In this document: piece by piece, positions 27,258 to 36,284 of the stretch | Layout of the letters: each line of letters opens with the position of its first letter | How positions within the stretch are numbered: the stretch's first letter is position 1 | Assembly (NCBI RefSeq): GCF_001942345.1 | Contig: NZ_MKKI01000003.1 | Span: 1 to 64,000, forward strand | Length of the DNA stretch: 64,000 bases | Reading direction: 5' to 3' | Origin: Corynebacterium sp. CNJ-954 | Lineage (GTDB): Bacteria > Actinomycetota > Actinomycetes > Mycobacteriales > Mycobacteriaceae | The notes under the pieces: generated by a model | Told to the model about the DNA's origin: nothing | What the model saw: only the letters and a program-made list of their open reading frames with translations | Database searches by the model: none | Made by a program: the position numbers and the translations under genes

Positions 27258-28148
27258 GTGCGCCCCAATCTCTCCCACCGCCGTCGCGGAATCCGCACGG
27301 CTGTCGGTGCTGCAGCTGCTGCTCTCGCCGTCGCTGTCGTCAGTGCACCGGTGGCCTCCGCCGTCGGGTTCTCCACCGGTGTCGTGGCGACCCCGGCCAT
27401 TCCCCGGTGTGAGCCTGACATCGTGGTGATTGTTCCCGGTGGTGGCCAGTCAGCGCCGGGAATGCCCGACAATCTGCCTGTTGGTGCCTACACCTCGGAT
27501 CTCGGGGCGATGCTCGAGACGTTCGGGACGTCCACGACCCGGACGGTCGCCTACAACGCCGTCCCGTTCGTGTCCACGGCGTACACGCAGATCCAGTCGG
27601 ACGGCATCGCCAAGACCCGTCAGTTGATCGCGGGTACGGCGGCACAGTGCCCTTCGTCGACGATCAGTCTGGCAGGGTACTCGCTCGGGGCGGACGTGGC
27701 GTCCCGGGTGGTTGCGGACATCGGACACGGACGTGGTCCGATCGCTGCGGAGAAGTTCGGTTCCGCAGCGGTGATCTCCAGCCCCAACCGTGGCGCAGGT
27801 TCAGTGGAGGGTGGCAGTGCCCGCGGTGGGGAAGGGGTTTTCGGCGCTCTTCCCGGCGGCTACGGTGAGCTCGCTGATCGGGTCATGGACATCTGCGACG
27901 ACGGCGACTACATCTGCAATTCTGATGAGCGCACGAAGAACACACGCGGCCGTGCGGAGGCGATCACCCAGATGACAGCCCTCGACCAGGGGCTGAACGG
28001 GAGTTCCGGCATCCGTGGTGTGGACAACCGGAGCATGGTTGCCGAAGTCCCGTTCGGGCTTGCGCCCGGGCAGTACGCCCACGTCTCCAGCTACGGCGGG
28101 AACGGTGGGGTCAACCCCGCCTACGGGTTCCTGAAACGTCACTTCTGA
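27258..28148 (+). CDS. Secreted cutinase-family serine esterase
   Basis: 296 residues beginning at GTG 27258 (MRPNLSHRRRGIRT), with AGGAG five bases upstream; an earlier in-frame start lacks this. Signal peptide: twin basic N-region, AVGAAAAALAVAVVSAPVAS core and ASA-type cleavage site. The alpha/beta-hydrolase nucleophile is in ISLAGYSLGADVASRVV, with acidic and His residues downstream (DRVMDICDDGDYICNSDE; YAHVSSYGG) and cysteines placed for disulfides. Cutinase-like proteins of mycolic-acid bacteria hydrolyse lipids or act on the envelope. Confidence 0.88.
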   Translation: MRPNLSHRRRGIRTAVGAAAAALAVAVVSAPVASAVGFSTGVVATPAIPRCEPDIVVIVPGGGQSAPGMPDNLPVGAYTSDLGAMLETFGTSTTRTVAYNAVPFVSTAYTQIQSDGIAKTRQLIAGTAAQCPSSTISLAGYSLGADVASRVVADIGHGRGPIAAEKFGSAAVISSPNRGAGSVEGGSARGGEGVFGALPGGYGELADRVMDICDDGDYICNSDERTKNTRGRAEAITQMTALDQGLNGSSGIRGVDNRSMVAEVPFGLAPGQYAHVSSYGGNGGVNPAYGFLKRHF

Positions 28149-28192
28149 GTCCGGGGCGGAATCCGTTCCGGTGACTGATGCTGGCGGGAAGT

Positions 28193-28207
28193 AAATGTAG
28201 GACATTT
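28193..28207. promoter_or_regulatory. Operator-like inverted repeat before the GntR gene
   Basis: AAATGT-AGG-ACATTT at 28193-28207, 27 bp before the regulator's ATG, with TTAGGCT-like -10 sequence just downstream. Size and symmetry suit a FadR-type GntR dimer. Confidence 0.5.
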
Positions 28208-28233
28208 GGCTATTTTCTGTTAGGCTGCCCTCT

Positions 28234-28953
28234 ATGCCTAGAATCAATCCGCAACGTACCCTGTCTGAACGGGTCGCCGACCAGCTCCGGGACCGGATTG
28301 CGGCCGGCGAGTTCCCGGTCGGCACACTGATCCCGACAGAGAACCATCTCGCCGAGGAAATGGGCGTCAGCCGCAACAGCGTCCGTGAGGCACTGCGGGC
28401 GCTGGTGCACGCAGGAATGCTCGGAGCTCGAGCTGGCTACGGCACATTCGTTACCGCGACCAGTGACCTTGCGCCCACGCTCGCCCGTCACATCGACCGG
28501 GACCGAGAACAGGACGTGGCGGAGGTCCGGGCCATCCTTGAACGCGAGGGGGCCCGTTATGCAGCTCTGCGTGCCACCGACTCCCAGGTCGAGGCGTTGG
28601 AGACAGCTCTCCTCGCACGCTCGGACGCTTCCGACGAAGATTCCTACGCTGCCACCGACATCGCATTTCACCGTCTGCTCATGGAAGCGTCCGGTAATGC
28701 CCTTCTGGCGGAGCTCTACCGCGGAGTGGGAGGTAATGAACAGGCGCTCATGCATTTCACTCCGGCAGAGATCGATTTCGCTGAGCGATCGGGTGCAATT
28801 GCCGACATCGATGCCGAGCATGCCGCCATCGTCCGTGCGGTTGCCGACCATGATCCGGAGGAGGCCGCAGCCGCCGCAGAGCGGGCGGTGTTCAAGGTCC
28901 AGCAGTACACAACGTCGCGTCAGGAGCTAGACGGCACAGGGGAAGGTCGATAG
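28234..28953 (+). CDS. GntR-family regulator, FadR/FCD subfamily
   Basis: 239 residues: winged HTH at ~8-75 (LSERVADQLRDRIAAGEFPV, SRNSVREALRALVHAGML, GYGTFV) and an FCD ligand domain with metal-binding His/Asp (DIAFHRLLMEASGN, EHAAIVRAVADHD). It ends 2 bp before the MFS gene, so the regulator and transporter form one operon and the transporter's substrate is the probable effector. Confidence 0.9.
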   Translation: MPRINPQRTLSERVADQLRDRIAAGEFPVGTLIPTENHLAEEMGVSRNSVREALRALVHAGMLGARAGYGTFVTATSDLAPTLARHIDRDREQDVAEVRAILEREGARYAALRATDSQVEALETALLARSDASDEDSYAATDIAFHRLLMEASGNALLAELYRGVGGNEQALMHFTPAEIDFAERSGAIADIDAEHAAIVRAVADHDPEEAAAAAERAVFKVQQYTTSRQELDGTGEGR

Positions 28954-28955
28954 TC

Positions 28956-30179
28956 ATGACAGATACATCGTCCAGTTCCACGGAGCGAAGCGGGATCAAC
29001 CGGTTTGGTTCCGGTGTCCCTGTTGCTTTGGTGGTCGTCGGTATCCTGCTTGTCGCCGGTAATCTGCGCGCGGCTATCACCACAGTCGGACCTGTCCTCA
29101 CAGAAATCGAGGATGACCTCGGCATCTCCTCGTCTGCGGCCTCCTTCCTTGTCAGCCTCCCCCTGTTGGCATTCGCTGTGGTGTCCCCACTGGTGCCCCG
29201 GGTTGCCCACCGGTTCGGGTTGGAACGCATCATCGTCATCGCGCTGGCCGGGCTTGCCGTCGGCCTGGTGGTGCGTTCCACTCCGCCGATCGCTCTAATC
29301 TGGATCGGGACGACACTCGTCGGCGTCGCTATCGCTGTCCTCAACGTCGTTCTTCCTGCACTGGTGAAACGGGACTTCCCCACGAAGATCGGACAGGTCA
29401 CCGGTGCTTACTCAGCCGTGCAGTCAGGCTTTGCGGCCGTCGCCGCCGGAGTGGCGGTGCCAGTGGCCGGTCTCACAGCACTGGGGTGGCGACTGCCCCT
29501 GGCCATGTGGGCGGGTCTCGCACTCATCGCCATGGGCGTCGTCCTTCCGCAACTTCGGAAGTCCTCACCGACGGCCGCCGTCCCGGCGCCCCCGGTCTCT
29601 GCAGGGACGGCTCCGGTGTGGCGTCGGGCACTGGCCTGGCAGGTCGCGGCATTCATGGGCCTCCAGTCGACGAACTACTACGTACTTGTCACGTGGCTCC
29701 CGTCCATCGAACAGGACGCCGGAATCAGTGGCACCACCGCAGGTACGCATCAGTTCCTCTTCAATGTGTTCGGCATCGCGGGAAGCCTCTGTTGTTCAGC
29801 GTTGTTGACTCGGCTCCGCGACCAGCGGGTACTCGGCATCATCATCCCCGTGACTCTCCTCATCGCAGTACTCGGAATTCTCGTCGCACCCGGCTTGACC
29901 GGGGTGTGGGCATGCATTGCCGGTATCGGTGGCGGGGCCAGCATCGTCCTGTCCCTTTCATTGTTCGGCCTGCGCGCCCGGCACCACACCACTGCCGCGT
30001 CGTTGTCCGGAATGGCGCAGTCCGTCGGTTACATCCTCGCTGCGCTTGGGCCGGTTCTCGTCGGTGCGCTGCATGATGCCACCGGGTCTTGGACTCCCGC
30101 ATTGAGCGTGCTTGTCGTTGTCGACCTGGCGATGCTCTGGGCCGGCGTCCTTGCGGGCCGAAACCGGACGGTCGACTGA
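28956..30179 (+). CDS. MFS transporter, CynX/NimT (cyanate permease-like) family
   Basis: 407 residues, 12 membrane helices in two halves. N-terminal helix carries NLRAAITTVGPVLTEIEDDL, the signature of the CynX/NimT group; the linker after helix 6 is Pro/Ala-rich (SPTAAVPAPPVSAG). Members export or import small organic anions or nitroimidazole-like compounds; the substrate here is unknown. Co-operonic with the FadR-type regulator. Confidence 0.87.
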   Translation: MTDTSSSSTERSGINRFGSGVPVALVVVGILLVAGNLRAAITTVGPVLTEIEDDLGISSSAASFLVSLPLLAFAVVSPLVPRVAHRFGLERIIVIALAGLAVGLVVRSTPPIALIWIGTTLVGVAIAVLNVVLPALVKRDFPTKIGQVTGAYSAVQSGFAAVAAGVAVPVAGLTALGWRLPLAMWAGLALIAMGVVLPQLRKSSPTAAVPAPPVSAGTAPVWRRALAWQVAAFMGLQSTNYYVLVTWLPSIEQDAGISGTTAGTHQFLFNVFGIAGSLCCSALLTRLRDQRVLGIIIPVTLLIAVLGILVAPGLTGVWACIAGIGGGASIVLSLSLFGLRARHHTTAASLSGMAQSVGYILAALGPVLVGALHDATGSWTPALSVLVVVDLAMLWAGVLAGRNRTVD

Positions 30180-30244
30180 TACGGAGCCAGCCTCCCCACC
30201 GTCGACTGGGGAACCGGGGGAGAGAGTTGGTAGCGTTCAGCGCA

Positions 30245-30937
30245 ATGTCGAGATCAGTTTTTGCTCCACGTATTGTCGGCGCCGTCATCCTTGTGCTGGT
30301 ACTGACGGCTGTCACGACCTACCCGGCACGGGACACGTTGTACCGGACCGTGGCTGAGGGGACTGCGGGATCACCGCTCAGTGGCATGGTCGAGGTGTTC
30401 ACCGAAGCGGGCCTTCTCGCTCTCGTCGCGACAGCGGGAATCATCGCGGTATGGGCACTGGTGCGTGACCATGAGGTACTGCGTCGACTGGTGATCGGGG
30501 GAGTGGGTGTCATCGCCGCATACCTGATCAGTGAGGTCACGAAGAATATCGTGCAGGAGGCCCGGCCCTGCTCTGCCGGGGACGTCGCCACCGTGCTGTC
30601 CTGCCCGGAGGCGGGAAGTTGGGCGTGGCCGTCGAACCACTCCACCCTTGCGGCGGCTTTCGCGGTGGCCTGTGCCTTCGCTCTGCCGAAGCTCGGGTGG
30701 TTCACCGTGCCGCTGGCAGTCGCAGCAGCCTTCAGTCGTGTCGCGGCAGGCGTCCATTACGTGCACGACGTCGCCACGGGGCTGGCGCTGGGCCTGGCCG
30801 TCGTCGTACTGGTCGCTATCCTTCTCGATCGTGTGGTGCCTCGCGTGGATTCTCTCCCTGGTGCTCGCTCTCTGCCTCGTCACGCAGCACGTTCTTCCGG
30901 ACCTTCCCCGTCGAGGTCCGGGGCAGCTCCTCGATGA
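30245..30937 (+). CDS. PAP2-family membrane phosphatase
   Basis: 230 residues, about 5-6 helices. All three phosphatase motifs are present: KNIVQEARP (~100), PSNHST (~128; Asn in place of the common Gly) and SRVAAGVHYVHDVATG (~160). Probably dephosphorylates a lipid pyrophosphate or phosphatidate at the outer membrane face. The last ~40 residues (SLPGARSLPRHAARSSG) overlap the 3' end of the convergent acyl-CoA synthetase by 122 bp and look non-conserved, so the natural stop may have moved. Confidence 0.8.
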   Translation: MSRSVFAPRIVGAVILVLVLTAVTTYPARDTLYRTVAEGTAGSPLSGMVEVFTEAGLLALVATAGIIAVWALVRDHEVLRRLVIGGVGVIAAYLISEVTKNIVQEARPCSAGDVATVLSCPEAGSWAWPSNHSTLAAAFAVACAFALPKLGWFTVPLAVAAAFSRVAAGVHYVHDVATGLALGLAVVVLVAILLDRVVPRVDSLPGARSLPRHAARSSGPSPSRSGAAPR

Positions 30938-32516
30938 CCCGGTAGTCCCGCGGCACCTTGTAGCCGGCGATCAGCCCGCGGCAGTGGTCGATCACCGTCT
31001 GCTCGAGGGCCGCGTCCGGCTCGACACCGGGGGAGACGACGACATAGGCGCGCAGAGCCTCACCCCATGTGTCGTCGGGAACACCGATGACGGAGACGTC
31101 CGCAATCGAGGGGTGACTGATGATCGCCTGTTCCACCTCGATGGTGGAGATGTTCTCCCCACCCGAGATCACCACGTCCTTGGCCCGGTCGAGGACCTGG
31201 ATGTAACCGTCCGGGTGTTTCACCGCCAGGTCCCCGGAGTGGAACCATCCGCCGAGAAAAGCTTCCGCGGTGGCGTCCGGGTTGTGGAAGTACTCGCGCA
31301 TGACGATATTGCCGCGCATCACGACCTCACCCATGGTCTCGCCGTCCTGCGGTACGTCGACCAGGGTCACGTCCTGCGGAGCGTTCTTCGCGACCTGCTC
31401 GACCACGCGGACCTCTTCGCTGGTGACCATCGCCAGGCCCTGGCGTGACTTCAGCGTCGCCCGTTCCGCCGTACTGAGTGTGGACCATTCCGGCTGCGGG
31501 GCGCAGGCGACGGTCGGGCCGTAGGTCTCCGTGAGTCCGTAGACGTGGATGACATCGATGCCGAGGTCCTCACAGGCACTGATCACGGTCGGGCTCGGCG
31601 GGGCCCCGGCCGTGGCGATCGACAACGTAGTGACCTTGTGTGCTTCTGCAGAACCCACGATCGTGGCGAGAACCGCGGGCGCACCGCACAGGCTCGTGAC
31701 ACCTTCATTGTCAATCAGACGCCAGATCTCGGGCCCGCGTACTGCGCGCAGGGCGATCTGCGTCGCGGAGGCCGCCATGGCCGCCCACCCGGTGCACCAC
31801 CCCGAGCAGTGGAACATCGGGAGCGTCCACAGGTACACGGTGTCGCGGGTGTAGGTGTGCGTCATGACCATGCCCAGTGCGGCAAGGTACGCGCCACGAT
31901 GGGTGTAGACCACGCCTTTCGGACGCCCCGTCGTTCCGGACGTGTAGTTGATGGCGATGGCGGCGTCTTCGTCGTCCACGGTGAAGGCCAACGGGGCATC
32001 GTCCTGCGGGTGCTCTTCCCCGTCGCCCTCGGCGAGGAAGGCGTCGAAGGTGGTGACCACGCCGGAATCCGGGAAGCGGGGTTCCGGCTGGGAGCCGTCC
32101 TCGTCGTGGATGAGCACGAAGGTGTCCACCAGGCCGGCGCTGCCCAGGGTCCGGCGACAGGCGTGGATGAGGTCCTGTTCGCCGAACAGCGTGCCGATCC
32201 CGGCATGATCACAGATGTAGCGGACTTCCGCCGGAGCCAGGCGCGTGTTGATCGGGACCAGGACACCACCCGCCAGCGGCACGGCGAACTGTGCGAGGAG
32301 GGCCTCGTAGCTGTTCGCCGCGAGCATGCCGACCCGTCCTCCGGGGCGCAACCCGCGACGGAGGAGGGCGCGGGCCATACGTACCGCGTCCGCACGCATC
32401 TCGGCGAACGAGACGCGGCGGGGGCCGTCGACACAAGCGGTCCGATTCGGGTAAATCGTGGCGCTGCGGTCCAGGAACCGGAGTGGGGTGAGGGCGACGT
32501 TCAGTCCGGCGGTCAT
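30816..32516 (-). CDS. Acyl-CoA synthetase (AMP-binding)
   Basis: 566 residues. Motifs: INYTSGTTGRPKGVVYTHRG (~190-210), VYGLTETYGPTVAC (~325), GGWFHSGDLAVKHPDGYIQVLDR (~445) and the catalytic lysine in TSTGKVRKNVLRDE (~545). The MFHCSGWCTGWA stretch is typical of the medium-chain/methylmercaptopropionate-CoA ligase branch. GAGGA precedes the ATG. Divergent from the lipoprotein gene. Substrate unknown. Confidence 0.9.
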   Translation of the reverse strand: MTAGLNVALTPLRFLDRSATIYPNRTACVDGPRRVSFAEMRADAVRMARALLRRGLRPGGRVGMLAANSYEALLAQFAVPLAGGVLVPINTRLAPAEVRYICDHAGIGTLFGEQDLIHACRRTLGSAGLVDTFVLIHDEDGSQPEPRFPDSGVVTTFDAFLAEGDGEEHPQDDAPLAFTVDDEDAAIAINYTSGTTGRPKGVVYTHRGAYLAALGMVMTHTYTRDTVYLWTLPMFHCSGWCTGWAAMAASATQIALRAVRGPEIWRLIDNEGVTSLCGAPAVLATIVGSAEAHKVTTLSIATAGAPPSPTVISACEDLGIDVIHVYGLTETYGPTVACAPQPEWSTLSTAERATLKSRQGLAMVTSEEVRVVEQVAKNAPQDVTLVDVPQDGETMGEVVMRGNIVMREYFHNPDATAEAFLGGWFHSGDLAVKHPDGYIQVLDRAKDVVISGGENISTIEVEQAIISHPSIADVSVIGVPDDTWGEALRAYVVVSPGVEPDAALEQTVIDHCRGLIAGYKVPRDYRVIEELPRTSTGKVRKNVLRDEAESEHQGENPREAPHDREG

Positions 32517-32638
32517 GGGGGTCCTCGGGATAGGAGATGGTTTCCCAGAGGATAGCGCCCCACGCTGACGCGGCGGCGGTGAAACTCGGAATTCATCTAC
32601 TATTGAACGGAAAACATTCGCCGACGGAAGGAACCGCC

Positions 32639-33220
32639 GTGAACATCCGCACTACCCGCCGACGTACCGCCGCCGCAGCACTGGGGATCGCCGTTGTCGG
32701 TGCGCTCGCCGCCTGCGGTGACGACAACAGTGATGAAAACGCCTCGGACACCGCGGCCCCGGAGACGGTCACCGAGACGGTCACCGCCGACCAGGGTGCC
32801 CCGTCGGACACCACATCGGACAATGCAACGGGGAGCGAGACCCGGAGCCCCGAGAACGGTTCTGCAGGTGGCGGCGGCAGCGTCGCCACGCTGGTCTTCG
32901 ACGGAAGCGACCTCGCGTCGCAGTTCACCGAGGTGCAGTGCCGGCAGGACGGTACGGACGAGTTCGAGATCGACCTGTGGAATGACGACAGGACGGACCA
33001 CGTCGAGGTGGACCTCGACATCCGGGACGCGCCGCGCGTCGACGGGCTCGGTGTCGACCGGGAAGGCAAGGAATGGGAGCCCACCGATACCCAGGAGCGT
33101 GACGCCACCGTCGAGGTCGACGGCGACACCTACCGCGTGAACGGCCAGCTGGAAGTTGATGACGACCATCCCGACGCCGGCGACGTGGCGGATCTTGAGC
33201 TCGAGGTCAGCTGCGCCTGA
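32639..33220 (+). CDS. LpqH-like (19-kDa antigen family) lipoprotein
   Basis: 193 residues from GTG 32639 with GGAAGGA upstream. Lipoprotein signal: RTTRRRT, hydrophobic AAAALGIAVVGALAAC with the lipobox LAAC. A ~60-residue Ser/Thr/Glu-rich linker follows, then a beta-rich domain with two cysteines (EVQCRQDG and final ELEVSCA) in the positions of mycobacterial LpqH. Cell-envelope lipoprotein of unknown biochemical role. Confidence 0.75.
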   Translation: MNIRTTRRRTAAAALGIAVVGALAACGDDNSDENASDTAAPETVTETVTADQGAPSDTTSDNATGSETRSPENGSAGGGGSVATLVFDGSDLASQFTEVQCRQDGTDEFEIDLWNDDRTDHVEVDLDIRDAPRVDGLGVDREGKEWEPTDTQERDATVEVDGDTYRVNGQLEVDDDHPDAGDVADLELEVSCA

Positions 33221-33236
33221 CGGCGAGGTGGCCCCG

Positions 33237-33258
33237 GGCGCTGACGGGGATCAGCGCC
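33237..33258. terminator. Hairpin between lipoprotein and alsT
   Basis: GGCGCTGA-CGGGGA-TCAGCGCC, an 8-bp perfect stem overlapping the alsT stop codon between two convergent genes. Confidence 0.5.
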
Positions 33259-34690
33259 AGGGGGACTTCTGCTCGATGAGGAACTTCTCGACATCGGTCG
33301 CCGAGGCCTTGAGCGCCGGATCGAAGTCCAGGTACGCCTTGGTTTCGCGGGCCACCAGTCCGGAGAGGATGAGCATGCCGATGAGGTTCGGCATGGCCAT
33401 CAGGCCATTGGCGAGATCCGAGAAGGTCCATGCCACACTCAGTTCCATCGTGGCACCGACCACGACCACGCAGGTGAAGATGACACGGTAGGGGACGGTG
33501 GCGTGATCGCCGAAGATGCGTTGTGCGTTGCGCTCACCGTAGTAGGACCAACCAACGATGGTTGAGAACGCGAAGAACACCAGGGACAGTGTCACGATCC
33601 ACGGGCCCCAGTCGCCCAGGACCGTGCCGAAGGCTTTGGCGGTCATGTTCGCGGCATTCGCTTCACCGTCCTGCCACACCCCCGTACTGATCAGAATCAG
33701 GCCGTTGAGGGTTACGAGGATGATGGTGTCGATGAACGTCTGGGTCATCGACACGAGTCCCTGGCGTGTCGGGTGGGTGGTCTTCGCTGCGGCAGCGGCG
33801 ATCGCCGCAGAGCCCATCCCTGACTCATTGGAGAAGATGCCGCGCGCGACACCGGTCTGCAGGGCGAGCAGGATGCCGGCACCGACGAATCCGCCGGCGG
33901 CGGCGGTGCCACTGAACGCATCGGTGAACACCAGGCCGAGTGCGCCCGGGATCTCCTGGATGTGTCCGATCAGGACGATCAGACCACTGCCGAGGAAGAG
34001 GATGATCATCATCGGGACGAAGCCTGAGGTGACACGTCCGATGGCGGTGATGCCGCCCAGCAGGACCGCGCCCAGGAGGACGAACATGACGATCCCCGAG
34101 ACGATTGGCGCGACGCCGAAAGTGTCCTCCAGCCCGGCGGCGACGGCGTTACCCTGGGTCATGTTTCCGATACCGAAAGAGGCGATGACCGCGGCGATGG
34201 CGAAGAACCAGGCCAGGAACTTCCCGAGTGGGCCCTTGATCCCCCGTTCGAGGTAGCGTTGCGGGCCGCCTGACATATTGCCCTTGCCGTCCGTCACCCG
34301 GAACCGGACGGCGAGGAACGCCTCGGAGTACTTCGAAGCCATGCCGACCAGACCAGTGACCCACATCCAGAAGAGAGCGCCGGGGCCGCCGATGGCGATG
34401 GCTGTTGCCACGCCGACGATATTGCCCACACCGACGGTGGCGGCGAGGGCGGTGGTCAGTGACTGGAACTGGGAGATATCACCTTCGCCGCCGTCGTCGC
34501 TGCGGTCGATGAAGCCGAGCCTCAGGGCTTTTCCCAGCTTGCGGAACTGGATTCCCCGGAGTCGGAACGTCAGCACCAGACCGGTGACGAGAAGGAGCGG
34601 GATGAGAAGCCAGGGGCCCCAGACGAAGTCGCGTACTGCGCCGAGCCCGTCCTCGAAGCTCGCGGCGAGCACCATGTCAGATGTTTGCAT
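33251..34690 (-). CDS. Sodium:alanine symporter (AGCS family)
   Basis: 479 residues with about 10-11 helices. AGCS features: VWGPWLLIPLLLVTGLVL, SLTTALAATVGVGNIVGVA, GGPGALFWMWVTGLVGMASK, YSEAFLAVRFR and ARGIFSNESGMGSAAIAAAA. Imports alanine, glycine or glutamine with Na+. A homologue is called AlsT in other firms of bacteria; the substrate is inferred from family. Its promoter region (34691-34940) is shared with the divergent DsbA-like gene. Confidence 0.9.
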   Translation of the reverse strand: MQTSDMVLAASFEDGLGAVRDFVWGPWLLIPLLLVTGLVLTFRLRGIQFRKLGKALRLGFIDRSDDGGEGDISQFQSLTTALAATVGVGNIVGVATAIAIGGPGALFWMWVTGLVGMASKYSEAFLAVRFRVTDGKGNMSGGPQRYLERGIKGPLGKFLAWFFAIAAVIASFGIGNMTQGNAVAAGLEDTFGVAPIVSGIVMFVLLGAVLLGGITAIGRVTSGFVPMMIILFLGSGLIVLIGHIQEIPGALGLVFTDAFSGTAAAGGFVGAGILLALQTGVARGIFSNESGMGSAAIAAAAAKTTHPTRQGLVSMTQTFIDTIILVTLNGLILISTGVWQDGEANAANMTAKAFGTVLGDWGPWIVTLSLVFFAFSTIVGWSYYGERNAQRIFGDHATVPYRVIFTCVVVVGATMELSVAWTFSDLANGLMAMPNLIGMLILSGLVARETKAYLDFDPALKASATDVEKFLIEQKSPWR

Positions 34691-34940
34691 GAGAGAAAGA
34701 TATCCTGCCTGTGTTTCCGTGAGGTAATGAACAGTGAAGTTTTTATGTCCGGGGGTGAGGGGGTCGCAGCTGTGCGCCCACTGTGAGCGCGGAAGCCGTG
34801 CATGCCAGTTTGCTGGGAATGGGGGCCGGGAGGGCGACGCCGTGTGGATATACGCCGAGGGCGACCGCTAGGGTAGACGCGGTCACGTCCTGCGAAAACG
34901 TCGGGGCGAGGAGAGAGAACACCGTGAAAGGTTGAGGTTT

Positions 34941-35735
34941 GTGAGTCAGAAGATCAAGGCGCCGAACGACAGGAACCGGAGTTTCCTCTGGGGGATCGTG
35001 GCGCTCGTCGTCATCTGCGTGGTGTTCATCGGTTTCATGGTCTTCAACGGCCGGAAGAGTACCGATGTCGAACTCAGCGCAGCGGATGTGTCTTTCTCGG
35101 TAGCAGTGGAGGACGGTGTGGTTCAGCTTCGTTCCGATGATGTCGCCGATGGTGCACCCACGGCTGACGTCTACGAGGACTACAGCTGTACTCACTGTGC
35201 AGATCTCGTTGAGGCTGACAGTGAGTCCATGGAGGGTGCTCTGGACGCGGGTGACATCAACGTCAACCTGCACACCGTCAACTTCCTCGACGGCAACGGC
35301 AACGAGTCCTCGTCCCGCACGGGTGCGGTGGCATTGGCCATCGCCGAGACCGGCGACGCCGGGGCATTCTGGGCGTTCCACGAGAAGGCCTTCGGTGATC
35401 AGGCTGAGGTCGCGCGGGATTGGCGCTTCGACGAACTCGCAGACGCCGCAGAGCAGCTCGGCGTGGACAGCGGCGTTGTGGATTCGATCCGCGACGAGTC
35501 GGTGATGGACCAGTACAAGCCGAATCTTCAGGCTAACGGCGATCGCCTGCGGGAGCTCATGGGCGACCAGGCAGGAACGCCGGCGCTGTACATCGACGGA
35601 GAGTACCTCACCGTCGAACGCGATCCGGAGGATCCGTCGAAGCTGAAGGACTGGGTGCCGGATGTCATCGGCGGCGAAGCTGGCGACGCACCGCAGGAGT
35701 CCGCGACGGAGACAGAGTCGTCTGACTCCGAGTAG
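34941..35735 (+). CDS. Membrane-anchored DsbA-like thioredoxin-fold protein
   Basis: 264 residues from GTG 34941 (MSQKIKAPNDRNRS), with AAAGG ~10 bases upstream. One N-terminal anchor (FLWGIVALVVICVVFIGFMV), then a DsbA-type domain with CTHC active site (VYEDYSCTHCADLVEAD, ~residue 85) and the cis-Pro loop GTPALYIDGEYL (~215). Acidic Ser/Glu tail. Introduces or shuffles disulfides outside the membrane. The VKOR gene just downstream, beyond the tRNA, is its likely oxidase. Confidence 0.88.
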   Translation: MSQKIKAPNDRNRSFLWGIVALVVICVVFIGFMVFNGRKSTDVELSAADVSFSVAVEDGVVQLRSDDVADGAPTADVYEDYSCTHCADLVEADSESMEGALDAGDINVNLHTVNFLDGNGNESSSRTGAVALAIAETGDAGAFWAFHEKAFGDQAEVARDWRFDELADAAEQLGVDSGVVDSIRDESVMDQYKPNLQANGDRLRELMGDQAGTPALYIDGEYLTVERDPEDPSKLKDWVPDVIGGEAGDAPQESATETESSDSE

Positions 35736-35756
35736 GTCTGAGTAACCAGACGACGG

Positions 35757-35806
35757 GACGCCCCCGCACATCGCTGTCTTCTCTCCACGGCGATGGCGGG
35801 GGCGTC
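35757..35806 (+). terminator. Hairpin after the DsbA-like gene
   Basis: GACGCCCCCGC and GCGGGGGCGTC pair over 11 bp, extended by ATCGC/GCGAT across a one-base bulge; no strong T tract. Confidence 0.6.
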
Positions 35807-35958
35807 ACACCGTTCCGGGTCGACCGTCGGTGCACTGACTCACTGGGACAGTACTCTGAGGTTGGTTTCCGGCCCGGAGACCAACCAGGGATGGCTGTCT
35901 CAGCTGGTGGTGACGACTGCCCGCCGCGGATGAAGCCCGCCGACGCTCGCACATACGG

Positions 35959-36003
35959 AAAAAGTCCGGTCCTCGCTCTCCCTGGGGAGAACGAGGACCG
36001 GAC
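35959..36003 (-). terminator. Intrinsic terminator of tRNA-Ala
   Basis: Read on the minus strand, a 19-bp stem (one G-U pair, two-base loop) spanning 36003-35964 is followed directly by TTTTT. It lies just past the 3' end of the tRNA gene. Confidence 0.8.
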
Positions 36004-36008
36004 CTCGG

Positions 36009-36084
36009 TGGTGGAGCTAAGGGGACTCGAACCCCTGACCCCCACACTGCCAGTGTGGTGCGCTACCAGCTGCGCCATAGCCCC
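36009..36084 (-). tRNA. tRNA-Ala(GGC)
   Basis: Acceptor GGGGCTA / TAGCTCC, D-arm GCGCAGCTGGTAGCGC, anticodon stem CCACA/TGTGG with loop CTGGCAG giving GGC, T-arm CAGGGGTTCGAGTCCCCTT-like, and an encoded CCA end. Cloverleaf is complete. Confidence 0.95.
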
Positions 36085-36284
36085 GTTCGCTGTCGTGAAG
36101 AAGGTGACTTCCTCGCTGCGGACGAGATATAACGTACCCCAGCCCTCTCTGACGGTGCAAACCAGCAGGTAAATGCGGTGAGAGGTGGGTTACAGATGTT
36201 GTGGTTCCGGTGACCGTATGTGCGAGAATTGCAGGTACAGCCATGGCGGTCACCGTGTCCGCTTCGGACCTGATGGGAGATCCA

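Noticed and set aside
30089..30244. Longer N-terminus for the PAP2 protein
   Set aside because: The extension lies inside the MFS gene's 3' end and lacks homology; the ATG at 30245 begins the first membrane helix.
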